DNA of 52,495 nt, taken from Prolixibacteraceae bacterium (GTDB taxonomy: Bacteria > Bacteroidota > Bacteroidia > Bacteroidales > Prolixibacteraceae). The position numbers and the translations under genes are program-made. Positions within the stretch are counted from its first letter, which is position 1; each line of letters starts with the position of its first letter. Shown here piece after piece: positions 41,687 through 51,610 of the stretch. Location: positions 1 through 52,495 of the forward strand of contig JAGODU010000008.1 of the NCBI GenBank assembly GCA_017998095.1, given 5' to 3'. A model generated the notes under the pieces. It ran no database searches. It had not been told where the DNA came from and saw only the letters and a list, made by a program, of their open reading frames with translations.

Positions 41687-44600
41687 CTAACATCCGGATA
41701 TGTTATTAAAGCTTACATTAATAACATTAATATCATCTTTTCTGAGAAATATTTTCTCACTGGTTTCAACATCAATTTGATTATCTTCAAATTCCATCTT
41801 ACTCCCATCGTTCATTTCAATAACTATATGATTATTAAAATCTTCTTTATATTTTATATTAGTTCCGCAAAAGCTGAATGAAATAATTGGACAATTATCA
41901 GAAGAATCAATAATAAAATCTTTGATATTTAACATTTCTGAACTAAAACTGATTTTACCCTCATTGACAGTCAGACCAAGTTCAATTAATCGGGAAAGCA
42001 AATCTTCTTTAACCTGACCGGTCATTCCCGGTTGTTGCACACCGGCCATTGAAGGAGTATGAGAGTATGGATCAGTAGGGAATGCTCCATATTCATCAGG
42101 GTTTTTATGGCTTCCGATACCTTCTTTAATATTGAAAAAGCAAGACTTAAGCTGATCAATTATTACTTTCTCAGTTTTATTGTTTTCAGCAATTTTAATA
42201 TTCTCACCAACTGCAAGTAAAAGTTTGGAAACCATATGCCAATAAATACAGCCAAGTCCTTCGTATTTATAGAACGTACCGGATCGTCCGGTAAAAGACC
42301 GGTGATCAAACATATTGTCATACAATTCAATCACTTCATTAATATCATCTACTGAAAATTCATGAGTTTCCTTTAAATCTTTCTCAAGACGCATTTTCAA
42401 GGTATTAGAATTATTGATTTCCCCATTGAAATGAAAATTTCCCTTATAATCTTTTATAAGCAAACCCCTGCTTTCTTTATTTGATAAATATTTCAACAGT
42501 GGAATATTTTCAACATCTTCTTTATTAAGGTTATTACGATTAAGGAATGATTGCAATTTTCTATCAGGGTAAAGAATATAAGAATTCTGGTCATGCCGAA
42601 ATAGCTTGCTATTTCTTAATTTATTCAACAATTCCAATGACTCATTTGGGTTAAGATATCCTGAGCTAAGAACAGCAACCTGACCTTCCAGCATTTCATA
42701 CAGATAACGGACATTTATTTCGTTATCATTGATTTTAATAAGATTATAGGCATTATACAATCCGTCTTCTCTCTTATTGTCAGCAATGCTATGATCAATG
42801 AATTGCAGAATAAGATTTAAGAATGATAATAATTTTTCTCTTTTTAGTAATTCAGTTTCGCCGGATATTTTATTATAAACTTTATTCCTGTAATTATTAC
42901 CTGCCGATCCAAGTTTGTCTAAGATTTGCTTTTTTTCTTTATCTGAAATTTGAGTTTTTAATAAGTAGGAAAAATCATTAAGGGCATCACATAATTCAGA
43001 TAAAAATAAGTACACTTCGATCGGAAACTTCCATCCATCTGAATTAGATTTTGAAAAGATTTGAATTAGAAAATTCACATATCTTCTCATATAATAAACT
43101 GTAACCATTGAAGTTCCGTTACCCACAAGGGCATTGTTAGCATCATTCCATTCCGGTCTTTGAGTATTCATCCATATACCTGCACCGGGAATAAAATTGC
43201 TCAGCTTAGTAAGAAGGGGAATTAAAACCTTAACGCTGAAGTTACTTCTTAAGATGTCATTTTCATGCCTCAGGAATTTCCCATCTTCTCCAATCTGATT
43301 AACTAAGTCTTCAATTCTTTTATTCTCTTCCTCATCAAATAGAATTGTCTCCTTTGGTGACTTTAAAATATCCTTATATGGTTTTAACCTGTAAGGAACA
43401 TTAGCAAAAGTAAATATCTCCTTATCCATAAGATACTGAAGTTTCCCGGGGAAAAACTTATCCATAAGTTCGAGAAGTTTCTCTAAATAAATAATCTGAT
43501 GGTCGCCCCAATAACCAATATTTGACCATGGATCTGAGGGGTCTAATATTTCCCATTCAAAGCCTTCACTTGTTACTTTATATGGATTATAACCTTCAAT
43601 TGTCGATGTATTTAAAAACTTAAATATCATGCCGGTAGCAAAATCAGGATAAGAATATGCAAGAGCTTCCCAATTTTGAAAAATATCTCTCCAGTTTCCC
43701 TGGTAATATAATAATGGAGAACCGTCACTATTTTTTAATTTGATATTAAAAAGATTCCAGGGGCGGCTTGGATCTCCATGTCTTCGGCTAAAAATAAATG
43801 GCATGAATTCGGTAGATAATCTGATTAAATCTGGGTCACCGTTTTGATAAGCCATTGCAATTAAAGCCTGATAATCGATAGTATCAGGCAATGCTTTTAA
43901 CCATTCTTCATTTTGAATACTGACATTTATATTAAAATGAGATAAATGCCTTTTATAATCTGCAATTTGAATTTTATATTCATCTTTAGGAATTCCACCT
44001 CTCATTATATTGAACATTGTATTTGAGAAGTGTCTCCATATTTCACAAGTATCAGAAGAATAATGAAACCCATCAGCCTTATTAACCAATTCTTTTAATG
44101 CATTTGTATCGCTCTTTACTTCTTCTTCAATCTTTTGAACCAGATTAATGTCAGAAGAAATAATATTAAGCAAGTGAATAATATCTGAGTTATCTTTAGA
44201 AACATCGGTAATTATATACCAGGGTTTATTTTCATTTTTCCTCAATTCTATATCAAGGTTGATGTAATATGAACCTTTAATTCCACGGGTTTCTGTTTCG
44301 TTAAAAATATCTTCTCCGAATCGGAATTCATCAAGTTGTTTATTGCTTAATAATATTTTTCTATTTCCTTCTACAATACTCCAAACAGTAGTTGCTTTAA
44401 GAGCTTCACTTGGTTCAGCCTTATCAACCGGAATTGAACTAAGTCTGAAAATAGCAAGTCCGCTTTCTTCAATAAGTTCACTTTTCTTATAGGCATCAAC
44501 AAGAGTACTAAGCATTCCTTGCATATTTCGCTGAACACCATAAGGTAAAATATTCTGAATACCGTCAACTACTTTTATATTGACATTATTTAAACCTGAG

Positions 44601-45097
44601 TTTGAAATTGTACTTTTTCTTATCCAGCCATAATTATCACTGTTCATCCATTCATAAGAAAAAGAAAGGTTCAGATCGAAATTCTTTTCTTCGAAAATTA
44701 TCTTATTCCCACATATATTCTTGTAAATATTTCGTTCAGTTTGATATATACCTTTGAGCCTGTCTGAAAATGGTTCCCATAGAAAAGTCTCGTTTGAAAC
44801 GGTAGCCAGAATTATAGTTTTACTTCCTGTAATATCTTTATAGTCATGTATTTTATCATCAGTATAATAAGGGAAAATTGCCAGTTCCGGATTAGCCCTG
44901 CCTGCAGATAAACTCCCATTACTGGAAAGATACATCCAATGATCAGAATTACTTACAATAGACATAAAGAAGGGTTGCATATTATCGTAATTCCTTATTA
45001 CGTAATACAAATCATCTCCAATTTGGATAAATCCCCCTTTAGTTTTCTCCGGCTTTTTCAAGCAAGCATTCTTCCCTATTTTAATTTCTGATATCAT
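41687..45097 (-). CDS. Large cytosolic glycoside-phosphorylase-like protein (GH149/GH161/GH94-like, tentative)
   Basis: 1136-residue protein without signal peptide or membrane segment. The N-terminal about 330 residues are beta-rich (FFMSIVSNSDHWMYLSSNGS, then IFPYYTDDK), like the sandwich domain of GH94-type phosphorylases. A long helical middle follows, with NWRDIFQNWEALAYS near 500, IGYWGDHQIIYLEKLLEL near 555, and GIWMNTQRPEWNDANNALVG near 650 (D652 in W-N-D, the spot where GH94 enzymes hold the catalytic acid). Size and setting with laminarinases fit GH149 or GH161 beta-1,3-glucan phosphorylases. Expected role: phosphorolysis of imported beta-1,3-glucooligosaccharides in the cytosol. The exact family needs a profile search. 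Confidence 0.55.
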   Translation of the reverse strand: MISEIKIGKNACLKKPEKTKGGFIQIGDDLYYVIRNYDNMQPFFMSIVSNSDHWMYLSSNGSLSAGRANPELAIFPYYTDDKIHDYKDITGSKTIILATVSNETFLWEPFSDRLKGIYQTERNIYKNICGNKIIFEEKNFDLNLSFSYEWMNSDNYGWIRKSTISNSGLNNVNIKVVDGIQNILPYGVQRNMQGMLSTLVDAYKKSELIEESGLAIFRLSSIPVDKAEPSEALKATTVWSIVEGNRKILLSNKQLDEFRFGEDIFNETETRGIKGSYYINLDIELRKNENKPWYIITDVSKDNSDIIHLLNIISSDINLVQKIEEEVKSDTNALKELVNKADGFHYSSDTCEIWRHFSNTMFNIMRGGIPKDEYKIQIADYKRHLSHFNINVSIQNEEWLKALPDTIDYQALIAMAYQNGDPDLIRLSTEFMPFIFSRRHGDPSRPWNLFNIKLKNSDGSPLLYYQGNWRDIFQNWEALAYSYPDFATGMIFKFLNTSTIEGYNPYKVTSEGFEWEILDPSDPWSNIGYWGDHQIIYLEKLLELMDKFFPGKLQYLMDKEIFTFANVPYRLKPYKDILKSPKETILFDEEENKRIEDLVNQIGEDGKFLRHENDILRSNFSVKVLIPLLTKLSNFIPGAGIWMNTQRPEWNDANNALVGNGTSMVTVYYMRRYVNFLIQIFSKSNSDGWKFPIEVYLFLSELCDALNDFSYLLKTQISDKEKKQILDKLGSAGNNYRNKVYNKISGETELLKREKLLSFLNLILQFIDHSIADNKREDGLYNAYNLIKINDNEINVRYLYEMLEGQVAVLSSGYLNPNESLELLNKLRNSKLFRHDQNSYILYPDRKLQSFLNRNNLNKEDVENIPLLKYLSNKESRGLLIKDYKGNFHFNGEINNSNTLKMRLEKDLKETHEFSVDDINEVIELYDNMFDHRSFTGRSGTFYKYEGLGCIYWHMVSKLLLAVGENIKIAENNKTEKVIIDQLKSCFFNIKEGIGSHKNPDEYGAFPTDPYSHTPSMAGVQQPGMTGQVKEDLLSRLIELGLTVNEGKISFSSEMLNIKDFIIDSSDNCPIISFSFCGTNIKYKEDFNNHIVIEMNDGSKMEFEDNQIDVETSEKIFLRKDDINVINVSFNNISGC

Positions 45098-45136
45098 TTT
45101 TGTTTATTAATCGTTTAAAAAAATAAGTAATCAATA

Positions 45137-46021
45137 TTAGATTTTAAAAAAAGTATACATCCTTGTCCAGGTTTTTTGTTCTCCCTGTTTAATATTAAAC
45201 CGATAAAATAACTCAGGGCTTACAACATGTTTGGTCCCCCACAAATTTGCTTTAAAGCAATCAGAACTCACTGATTCACTAATACCTGCTTTAGTTTTAT
45301 AATTCTTTAAGGACCAAAAGGGTTTAAAGCTTTTATTCCCATTGATATTACCAATGAAGAATTCATTTTGAGGTGTACCTGACCAGGAAATATTATTTCC
45401 TTTTACATTAATAAGATTATCATGATCAACAAATTCAGAGAAAAGATCAGGTTGTAATGAAAATTCAAATTCAAGGTTATAATCCTTACCTGTTTCGCAA
45501 TTATCAACAGCAATAAAATTGTGGCAATATTCAGTTGAAATAATTTCATTATCCCCTTTATTTTCAATACAATAATTAATCATAAGAGTGTTATCTATGA
45601 TTTCTATTTTTTTGGAATAGTAATATTTAAAGCCATTTAACTCAGGAGATAAAGAATTATACTGAACACTGAATTCATTGTTTTGCTTTATTTGAACTTC
45701 AAAAGGAAACTTTTCATATTCTTTAAAAAAATCATAAGTTCCTTTATCTTCTTTTTTCAGTTTACCTACCCCTATTTTAATAAAATACTCTCCCTGCTCA
45801 GATTCGTTGTAATTAAGAGGGCATTCAATTCCGAATTCGTTTACTAAACCAAATCCATACAAGTGTGAATATGATGTCTTTTCCAAACCACAAAAAGTAT
45901 GTTTCTCATTCAAGGTTACTTGTCGGATGTTTCCTGAATAATCGAATCGAGAGCCCCGATACAACTCTCCGGGTTCTCCCAATTCAACTTTTAATATTTT
46001 ATTATTCAGGATGAAAGTCAT
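45137..46021 (-). CDS. Aldose 1-epimerase (mutarotase)-like protein
   Basis: 294-residue cytosolic beta-sandwich protein. The N-terminus GELYRGSRFDYSGNIRQVTL and SHLYGFGLVNEFGIECPL fit galactose-mutarotase-like proteins found in carbohydrate loci, as does the late ELFYRFNIKQGEQKTWTRMY. The family's classic catalytic His/Glu pair cannot be placed with confidence, although TEYCHNFIAVDNC near 180 carries a candidate histidine. It is 39 bases upstream of the phosphorylase-like gene and would convert sugar anomers or act as a sugar-binding protein. Confidence 0.62.
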   Translation of the reverse strand: MTFILNNKILKVELGEPGELYRGSRFDYSGNIRQVTLNEKHTFCGLEKTSYSHLYGFGLVNEFGIECPLNYNESEQGEYFIKIGVGKLKKEDKGTYDFFKEYEKFPFEVQIKQNNEFSVQYNSLSPELNGFKYYYSKKIEIIDNTLMINYCIENKGDNEIISTEYCHNFIAVDNCETGKDYNLEFEFSLQPDLFSEFVDHDNLINVKGNNISWSGTPQNEFFIGNINGNKSFKPFWSLKNYKTKAGISESVSSDCFKANLWGTKHVVSPELFYRFNIKQGEQKTWTRMYTFFKI

Positions 46022-46064
46022 TGCTTTAAAAATTATATTTTACACTAAGTGTTCAATTAAATAA

Positions 46065-47369
46065 TTACCTCCCCTTCACGAAAAACGGGAAGTTAGCAGT
46101 AGCAGAATGATTATTTCCGTCCTCAACATAAACAAATAATCTGTATGCTCCTTCTTTAGTTGGAGCTTCAATTTGAATATCAGAATTACCGTATATATTT
46201 AAAATAGTCTCAGGGCGGCTTTCACTATCCCCACCTAAACCAAGATCGGTACTTTCAGGCATTATTTCCCATTTGTATTTTAAGTTGTCTCCTTCATAAT
46301 CTCTGGCAGATGCAGTAGCCTGAAACTTTTGTCCGGGTGATAAATAAACATTATCATAAATCTTCTTGCCGTTTATTCTTAAAGAGTCAATTGTAGGGCA
46401 ACGATTTTCAGGCCATTTTCCAGTCCATATTTTATGCATTGCATCAACTGCTTCAGAAGTTTGTCCATTTTCAAGAAACATTCCGTACCATGTAGGAGTT
46501 CTTTCTTGTTTCTGTCCCCACAAGAAAGCATAAGAACCCATACATCTTTTGCTGTCAGCTGCTATAGCTTTCTCGTACCTTTCAAGATAAGAATGTTGTT
46601 TTTCCTGACTTGTTTGTTCAACGGGTGCACCCCAGGCAGTAGGTTCAACTTCCCAGTGGCCTGTAGCACCCCATTCTGTAACGATATAAGGGCCATCATA
46701 GCCTGCATCTGAAATCCTGGTTTGAAGATTTACGATATCTCCATACATTTGGACACAAATAAAATCGAGGTCTTTACAATTAGTTTTAAAATAATCAATT
46801 TCTTTTTTCCCAATACCGGCCAGCATCGTTGTTGTAGGATGATTAGGGTCTATTTCATGAATCATTTTAGAAATGTCGTTTACGGCATCCCACACTTTCA
46901 TATTATTAGCTGCAAGGTTTAGTTCATTACCTATACCCCAACCTAAAAGAGCAGGATGATTTTTATATTTTTCAACTTCACTTCTGATATATTCTAACTG
47001 AGATTTTACTGAATCAGCATTATTATAATTAAATCCATGTCTTTCTCTTTGAATTTCGAGTCCCATCATTACTAACAGGCCATTTTTCTGAGCCATATCA
47101 AGCACTTCCCGGCCTGAATGTAATCCGTTATCAGTTCTCCAAGTTCTGAATGAATTAGCTCCATGTAATGCCAGCTGTTCAATATTACCAAATTCACAAC
47201 CGGCGCCTTTTATATAAAACTCCTTCCCATCGACATAAAGTCTCCAGATTCCATCATTATTTTTTACCTCTACTTTTCTTGGGCCATCTTCATTAGATTT
47301 GTTCTTCTTTTCAGAAGAACATCCCCCAATAATTACCATTATTATCATTAAATAAAATATCTTTTTCAT
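46065..47369 (-). CDS. Clan GH-A glycoside hydrolase lipoprotein (GH2-like or GH158-like)
   Basis: 434-residue lipoprotein. ATG 47369 is chosen because it gives the signal MKKIFYLMIIMVIIGGC; the frame extends 29 residues upstream into the MFS gene. The (beta/alpha)8 barrel (about 30-310) carries E149 in GWGIGNELN (acid/base) and E232 in IVTEWGATG (nucleophile). An Ig-like domain (about 325-434) follows, ending in YRLFVYVEDGNNHSATANF. Barrel plus C-terminal Ig-like domain in a laminarin-type locus recalls GH158 endo-beta-1,3-glucanases; the barrel also resembles GH2 C-domains. The family is left open. Confidence 0.72.
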   Translation of the reverse strand: MKKIFYLMIIMVIIGGCSSEKKNKSNEDGPRKVEVKNNDGIWRLYVDGKEFYIKGAGCEFGNIEQLALHGANSFRTWRTDNGLHSGREVLDMAQKNGLLVMMGLEIQRERHGFNYNNADSVKSQLEYIRSEVEKYKNHPALLGWGIGNELNLAANNMKVWDAVNDISKMIHEIDPNHPTTTMLAGIGKKEIDYFKTNCKDLDFICVQMYGDIVNLQTRISDAGYDGPYIVTEWGATGHWEVEPTAWGAPVEQTSQEKQHSYLERYEKAIAADSKRCMGSYAFLWGQKQERTPTWYGMFLENGQTSEAVDAMHKIWTGKWPENRCPTIDSLRINGKKIYDNVYLSPGQKFQATASARDYEGDNLKYKWEIMPESTDLGLGGDSESRPETILNIYGNSDIQIEAPTKEGAYRLFVYVEDGNNHSATANFPFFVKGR

Positions 47370-47430
47370 ATCAGTTATTATTATATTTTCAATCCAAATA
47401 AACTCAGAAGTAATTTTCTTTGAATCATTA

Positions 47431-48987
47431 TTAGTTCTTAACCATAAGTTTTTCAACTTCTTCCAAAGACTTACCCCTTGTTTCAGGAAGCCAAATCAAC
47501 GTAAATATCAATCCAACTAAGCCAAACACGCCGTAAATAAGGAAAGTTGGAGTATTACCTATTGTACTTAATTCCCATGGGAAAATTAATTGCACTGAAA
47601 AGCTAACAGCAGAGTTGATAAATCCGGCAAAAGAAATAGCCAAACCTCTAACTGTATTAGGAAACAATTCAGAAAAAAGTACCCACATAACAGGTCCCAC
47701 AGAAATAGCAAACGAAGCTACAAATCCAATAATTCCAATTAGGACCAGCCATGAGTTTATACTGATTGATTGACTAACTATTGCACTAAGATTTTCTTTT
47801 GCAGCGTCTACTCCAATTAAATTCTCAATAGCTGTCCTGAATTCAATATCACTGTTGTAAACAATCCCTTGAATACTACTCCAGTCTGTTCCGGGAAGTA
47901 GTGAAGTAATACTTTGCATATCAATCTGATATGTGGCTGAAGCAAAGGAAAAGGACAGTATAGCCATAGAAATAAATATTCCTGTGAATCCAATTATCAA
48001 CAACATCTTTCGGCCAATTTTATCAATAAGCCCCATAGCAAGAACAGTAAAAACGAGATTAGTTAAACCAACAAGAATAGCCTGAGAAAACGATGCATCT
48101 TTGCCTATGCCTGTTTGCTCAAAAATCATAGGTGCATAAAAGAATACAGCGTTTATTCCGGTAATCTGCTGAAGTATTGCTATTACTATTCCAATAAATA
48201 AGACAAGTTTTAAAGCTGGTTTGAATAATTCTTTTAAAGGAGTCTTTTGTTCTTTTTTTACATCTTTAAGACTTTCCTTTATTGAGATTATTGTTTGTTC
48301 AGCATCTTCTTTATTGCTGGCTCTTGTTAAAATTTGAAGGGCTTTTTGTTCTTCACCCCTCATTGCCAGCCATCTTGGACTATTAGGAACAAAAAACAAG
48401 AAAAAGTAGTATAAAATTGCAGGAATAGTTTCAATACCAAGCATCCACCTCCAGTTATATTCAGAGAATTTAAAAAACTCAGCGAAAGCGCTGTCACTTT
48501 TAGCCAGTTGAAGAATCAAATAGTTAGTAAAGAAGGCAGTCGAAATACCAATAACAATATTGAGCTGATTAAAAGAAACCATCCTTCCTCTTATTTTAGC
48601 CGGCGATATTTCAGCGATATACATAGGAGCTACAATTAAAGATGCTCCTACACCTAATCCGGCCATCATCCTTGCAATAACAAGCAAAGTAAAAGAAGGA
48701 GCCAAAGCTGAAGCCAAAGAAGAAACAGCATATAATACTGCAGCCCATTTCAGGATAATTTTTCTACCGTACTTATCGCTCATAGGTCCTGCAACCATCA
48801 TCGCTAAAGTAGAAGTAAGAGTAAGGCAACTAACAGCCCATCCTAACTGCAGTTTAGACAGATTGAACTGAGGTTCAATAAAGCCAACTACACCTGAAAT
48901 AACAGAAGCATCAAAGCCCATAAGGAAACCACCTAATGCTACAATAAGTGATACCCGTGCTACATAGTTGTTGTTATTCTTTGACAT
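47431..48987 (-). CDS. MFS sugar porter
   Basis: 518-residue inner-membrane transporter of the sugar porter family (XylE/GLUT-like). ATG 48987 is preferred to the TTG two codons earlier. Seen: ALGGFLMGFDASVISG in helix 1, GPMSDKYGRK and MGLIDKIGRKM (the repeated loop 2-3 and 8-9 motifs), VAPMYIAEISPAKIRGRM (PxxYxxE-x-x-P-x-x-x-R-G-R), QQITGINAVFFYAP in helix 7 and the C-terminal LPETRGKSLEEVE. An extended loop of roughly 60 residues (about 360-410) between helices 9 and 10 is unusual. Likely imports glucose or short glucans into the cytosol for the downstream enzymes. Confidence 0.93.
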   Translation of the reverse strand: MSKNNNNYVARVSLIVALGGFLMGFDASVISGVVGFIEPQFNLSKLQLGWAVSCLTLTSTLAMMVAGPMSDKYGRKIILKWAAVLYAVSSLASALAPSFTLLVIARMMAGLGVGASLIVAPMYIAEISPAKIRGRMVSFNQLNIVIGISTAFFTNYLILQLAKSDSAFAEFFKFSEYNWRWMLGIETIPAILYYFFLFFVPNSPRWLAMRGEEQKALQILTRASNKEDAEQTIISIKESLKDVKKEQKTPLKELFKPALKLVLFIGIVIAILQQITGINAVFFYAPMIFEQTGIGKDASFSQAILVGLTNLVFTVLAMGLIDKIGRKMLLIIGFTGIFISMAILSFSFASATYQIDMQSITSLLPGTDWSSIQGIVYNSDIEFRTAIENLIGVDAAKENLSAIVSQSISINSWLVLIGIIGFVASFAISVGPVMWVLFSELFPNTVRGLAISFAGFINSAVSFSVQLIFPWELSTIGNTPTFLIYGVFGLVGLIFTLIWLPETRGKSLEEVEKLMVKN

Positions 48988-49136
48988 ATTCAAATCTTTT
49001 TTTCTATTTATTCTAAAACACTTTTATTTATCACAATTGATTCAGAATTAACCAATCATTATTATATGAACAATTCAATATTAGCTACTTGTAAATAAAT
49101 GTATAAATACCGGTAAAGGCCGTAAATACATTTTCC

Positions 49137-51374
49137 TTACTTAATTACAGTAAACTTAGAAATTAATCCTCTCGTTGAATCACCTCCTACCCAAAGTTGA
49201 AATTCACCCTGTTCAACTATATATTTCAAATCAGTTCCGTAAAATCCCAGTTCTGAAACCGGTATTTCAAATGTCACAGTTTGTTTCTTCCCCTCAGAAA
49301 GAAATACTTTTTGGAAGTCTTTCAATTCTTTAACAGGTCTTACGCGTGAGGCAAAAAGATCGCGTATATACAGCTGAACAACTTCATTTCCATCATATTT
49401 ACCTGTATTACTAACATCAACAGAAACTTTTAGAGTCCCTTCTAATGTTATCTTATCATTTTCAATTTTTAAATTGCTATAATCAAAAGAAGTATATGAC
49501 AAACCAAATCCAAACGGAAACATAGGTTCAAAACCATAATCCAGATAATGTGAAGTGTTTCCTATAGATAATTGAGGAGCTTCAGCCGGTATATCATCAA
49601 TTTTCTGCCAGGTACTGTTATTTGCAGGTTTTCCTGTTATTCTATGATTATAATAAATAGGGATTTGTCCTACATGACGAGGAAAAGTAACCGGTAATTT
49701 ACCTGAAGGAGATTCAATTCCAAATAATAAATCAGAAATTGCTTCTCCTGCCATAGTTCCTCCATGCATTGCAAAAAGCACTGATCCGGTTTTATCAAGG
49801 ATATATTCAAATGTTAACGGCCTGCCTGCCATTATAATAGTTGAAATATTATTACAATTTTCAGAAACTAATCTTACGAGATCTTCTTGTGCTCCCGGTA
49901 ATCCAATATCGGCTCTGCAATGAGATTCTCCAGATAAGATTGATTCTTCTCCTAAAAACAATAATACCAGATCTGCAGATTTAGCTGTTTTAATTACTTC
50001 CTTTTCATTTAAAATCTCTTTTGACCTGCTTAATTTTAATCCCCTGCTGTATAATACTTTAATTCCAAGTTCATTTGCTTTTTTTGAAATAGAAGCTAAC
50101 GGAGTAACAGAGTTTTTCTTGTTACCATCCATTATCCAGGTTCCAAGTTGATCATGCGGAGCATCAGCAAGAGGTCCAATTACAGCAATAGTCTTAACCT
50201 TTTTATTTATTGGAAGATTCCCATCATTTTTTAATAATACAGCACTTTCAATAGCTGCTTTTTTAGATATTTTAAGGTTTTTTTCATTTAACATTTCAGG
50301 AAAATCTGCTGAATTGGTATATGGGTTTTCAAATAATCCAAGTTGAAATTTTACTCTCAGGATTCTTTTAACAGCTTCATTTATCTGTTCAATTGTTATA
50401 ATACCTTCTTTTAGTAAATTCTTTAAATTCTTTTCATAAACAGGACTTGCCATATCCATATCTACAGTAGCATTAAATGCAAGCTTAGCAGCTTCTTGAT
50501 TATTTTCAGTAAAACCATGAGTAACTAATTGGCTAATTGATACCCAGTCACTTACAAGCAAACCATTATATCCCCACTCATCACGAAGAATATTTTTAAG
50601 TAAAAATTCATTCCCAGTAGCAGGAATTCCATTCAAGTCGTTAAATGAACACATAAAAGTCATTGCACCTTCTGATGCACATTTTTTAAATGGTGGTAAT
50701 ACTATTTCTTTAAGGTCATAATCAGAAATATTAGCAGAATTATAATCTCTTCCTCCTTCTGCCCAACCATAAGCAGCAAAGTGTTTTACACAGGATGCTA
50801 TTCTGGTTTTACTATCCGGGCTGTTTTGATATCCGCGTACCATAGCAGCGCCCATTTCGGAAGTAAGATAAGTATCTTCTCCAAATCCTTCAGAAATTCT
50901 TCCCCATCTAGGATCGCGGGTAACATCAACCATTGGGGAAAAAGTCCACCTGATGCCTGAAGATGACGCTTCAATTGCAGAAATCCTTGAACAATCTTCA
51001 ACCAGATCAGTATTCCATGTAGCTGCCATAGCAAGTGGAATAGGCATTATCGTTTTGAAACCATGAATTACATCACGGGCAAATAAAATTGGAATCCCTA
51101 ATCTACTGCTTTCAACTGATAATTTTTGTATATGGTTTTGAATACTGACATCAACTTCATTCAGAATTGAACCTACTCCTCCTGCCATTATTAAACTATC
51201 AGAAAAGCTGCCGGCATTTTTTTGTATTAACTGACCGATTTTCTCATCTAAGGTCATTTTTTCAATAAGCCCTATAATCTTTCCTTCAATAGCTTCATCA
51301 GTTATATTTCCATTAGCTGGAGCATAAAATACAATCCCTGTAAAAAATATTATTAACAATGCTATTCTTCCCAT
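49137..51374 (-). CDS. GH3 beta-glucosidase (BglX-like)
   Basis: 745-residue exported exo-acting beta-glucosidase with signal MGRIALLIIFFTGIVFYAPANG. GH3 N-terminal domain (about 25-370): FARDVIHGFKTIMPIPLAMA, DPRWGRISEGFGED, KHFAAYG, and nucleophile D276 in GLLVSDW. The C-terminal domain contains VIGPLADAP and LLFLGEESILSGESHCRAD split by one residue, with the acid/base glutamate likely in GEESILSGE. A fibronectin III-like domain ends the protein (about 660-745). Domain order and length are those of BglX. Periplasmic; it should finish beta-glucan oligosaccharides. Confidence 0.94.
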   Translation of the reverse strand: MGRIALLIIFFTGIVFYAPANGNITDEAIEGKIIGLIEKMTLDEKIGQLIQKNAGSFSDSLIMAGGVGSILNEVDVSIQNHIQKLSVESSRLGIPILFARDVIHGFKTIMPIPLAMAATWNTDLVEDCSRISAIEASSSGIRWTFSPMVDVTRDPRWGRISEGFGEDTYLTSEMGAAMVRGYQNSPDSKTRIASCVKHFAAYGWAEGGRDYNSANISDYDLKEIVLPPFKKCASEGAMTFMCSFNDLNGIPATGNEFLLKNILRDEWGYNGLLVSDWVSISQLVTHGFTENNQEAAKLAFNATVDMDMASPVYEKNLKNLLKEGIITIEQINEAVKRILRVKFQLGLFENPYTNSADFPEMLNEKNLKISKKAAIESAVLLKNDGNLPINKKVKTIAVIGPLADAPHDQLGTWIMDGNKKNSVTPLASISKKANELGIKVLYSRGLKLSRSKEILNEKEVIKTAKSADLVLLFLGEESILSGESHCRADIGLPGAQEDLVRLVSENCNNISTIIMAGRPLTFEYILDKTGSVLFAMHGGTMAGEAISDLLFGIESPSGKLPVTFPRHVGQIPIYYNHRITGKPANNSTWQKIDDIPAEAPQLSIGNTSHYLDYGFEPMFPFGFGLSYTSFDYSNLKIENDKITLEGTLKVSVDVSNTGKYDGNEVVQLYIRDLFASRVRPVKELKDFQKVFLSEGKKQTVTFEIPVSELGFYGTDLKYIVEQGEFQLWVGGDSTRGLISKFTVIK

Positions 51375-51562
51375 TATAAACTTTTATCAAAGATTTTTAT
51401 CAATTTTTGATTAAATCAGAACAATTGTGTTTCATGGCTATTTGTCAAAATGATCTGATTCTATGTATTAAGGTTTATGCTCTTTTGGAATAAGTTTTAT
51501 ATACCTTGCATTAGCATCCTCCGTATTCTTAAATGCAAGCAATTATTAGCAATGAATATTGC

Positions 51563-51586
51563 AGAGACGCTTAAAAAAGCGTCTCT
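51563..51586. repeat. Short palindrome of the AGAGACGC...GCGTCTCT type
   Basis: AGAGACGC (51563-51570) and GCGTCTCT (51579-51586) flank an 8-base A/T loop. Similar GTAGAGACG-type palindromes are, to my knowledge, dispersed in many Bacteroidota and cyanobacterial genomes. It lies in the 236-base gap between the SusD and GH3 genes and could also terminate or attenuate transcription, although no clear T-run follows on the minus strand. Confidence 0.7.
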
Positions 51587-51610
51587 ACATATTCAAACAA
51601 TAATCATTAA

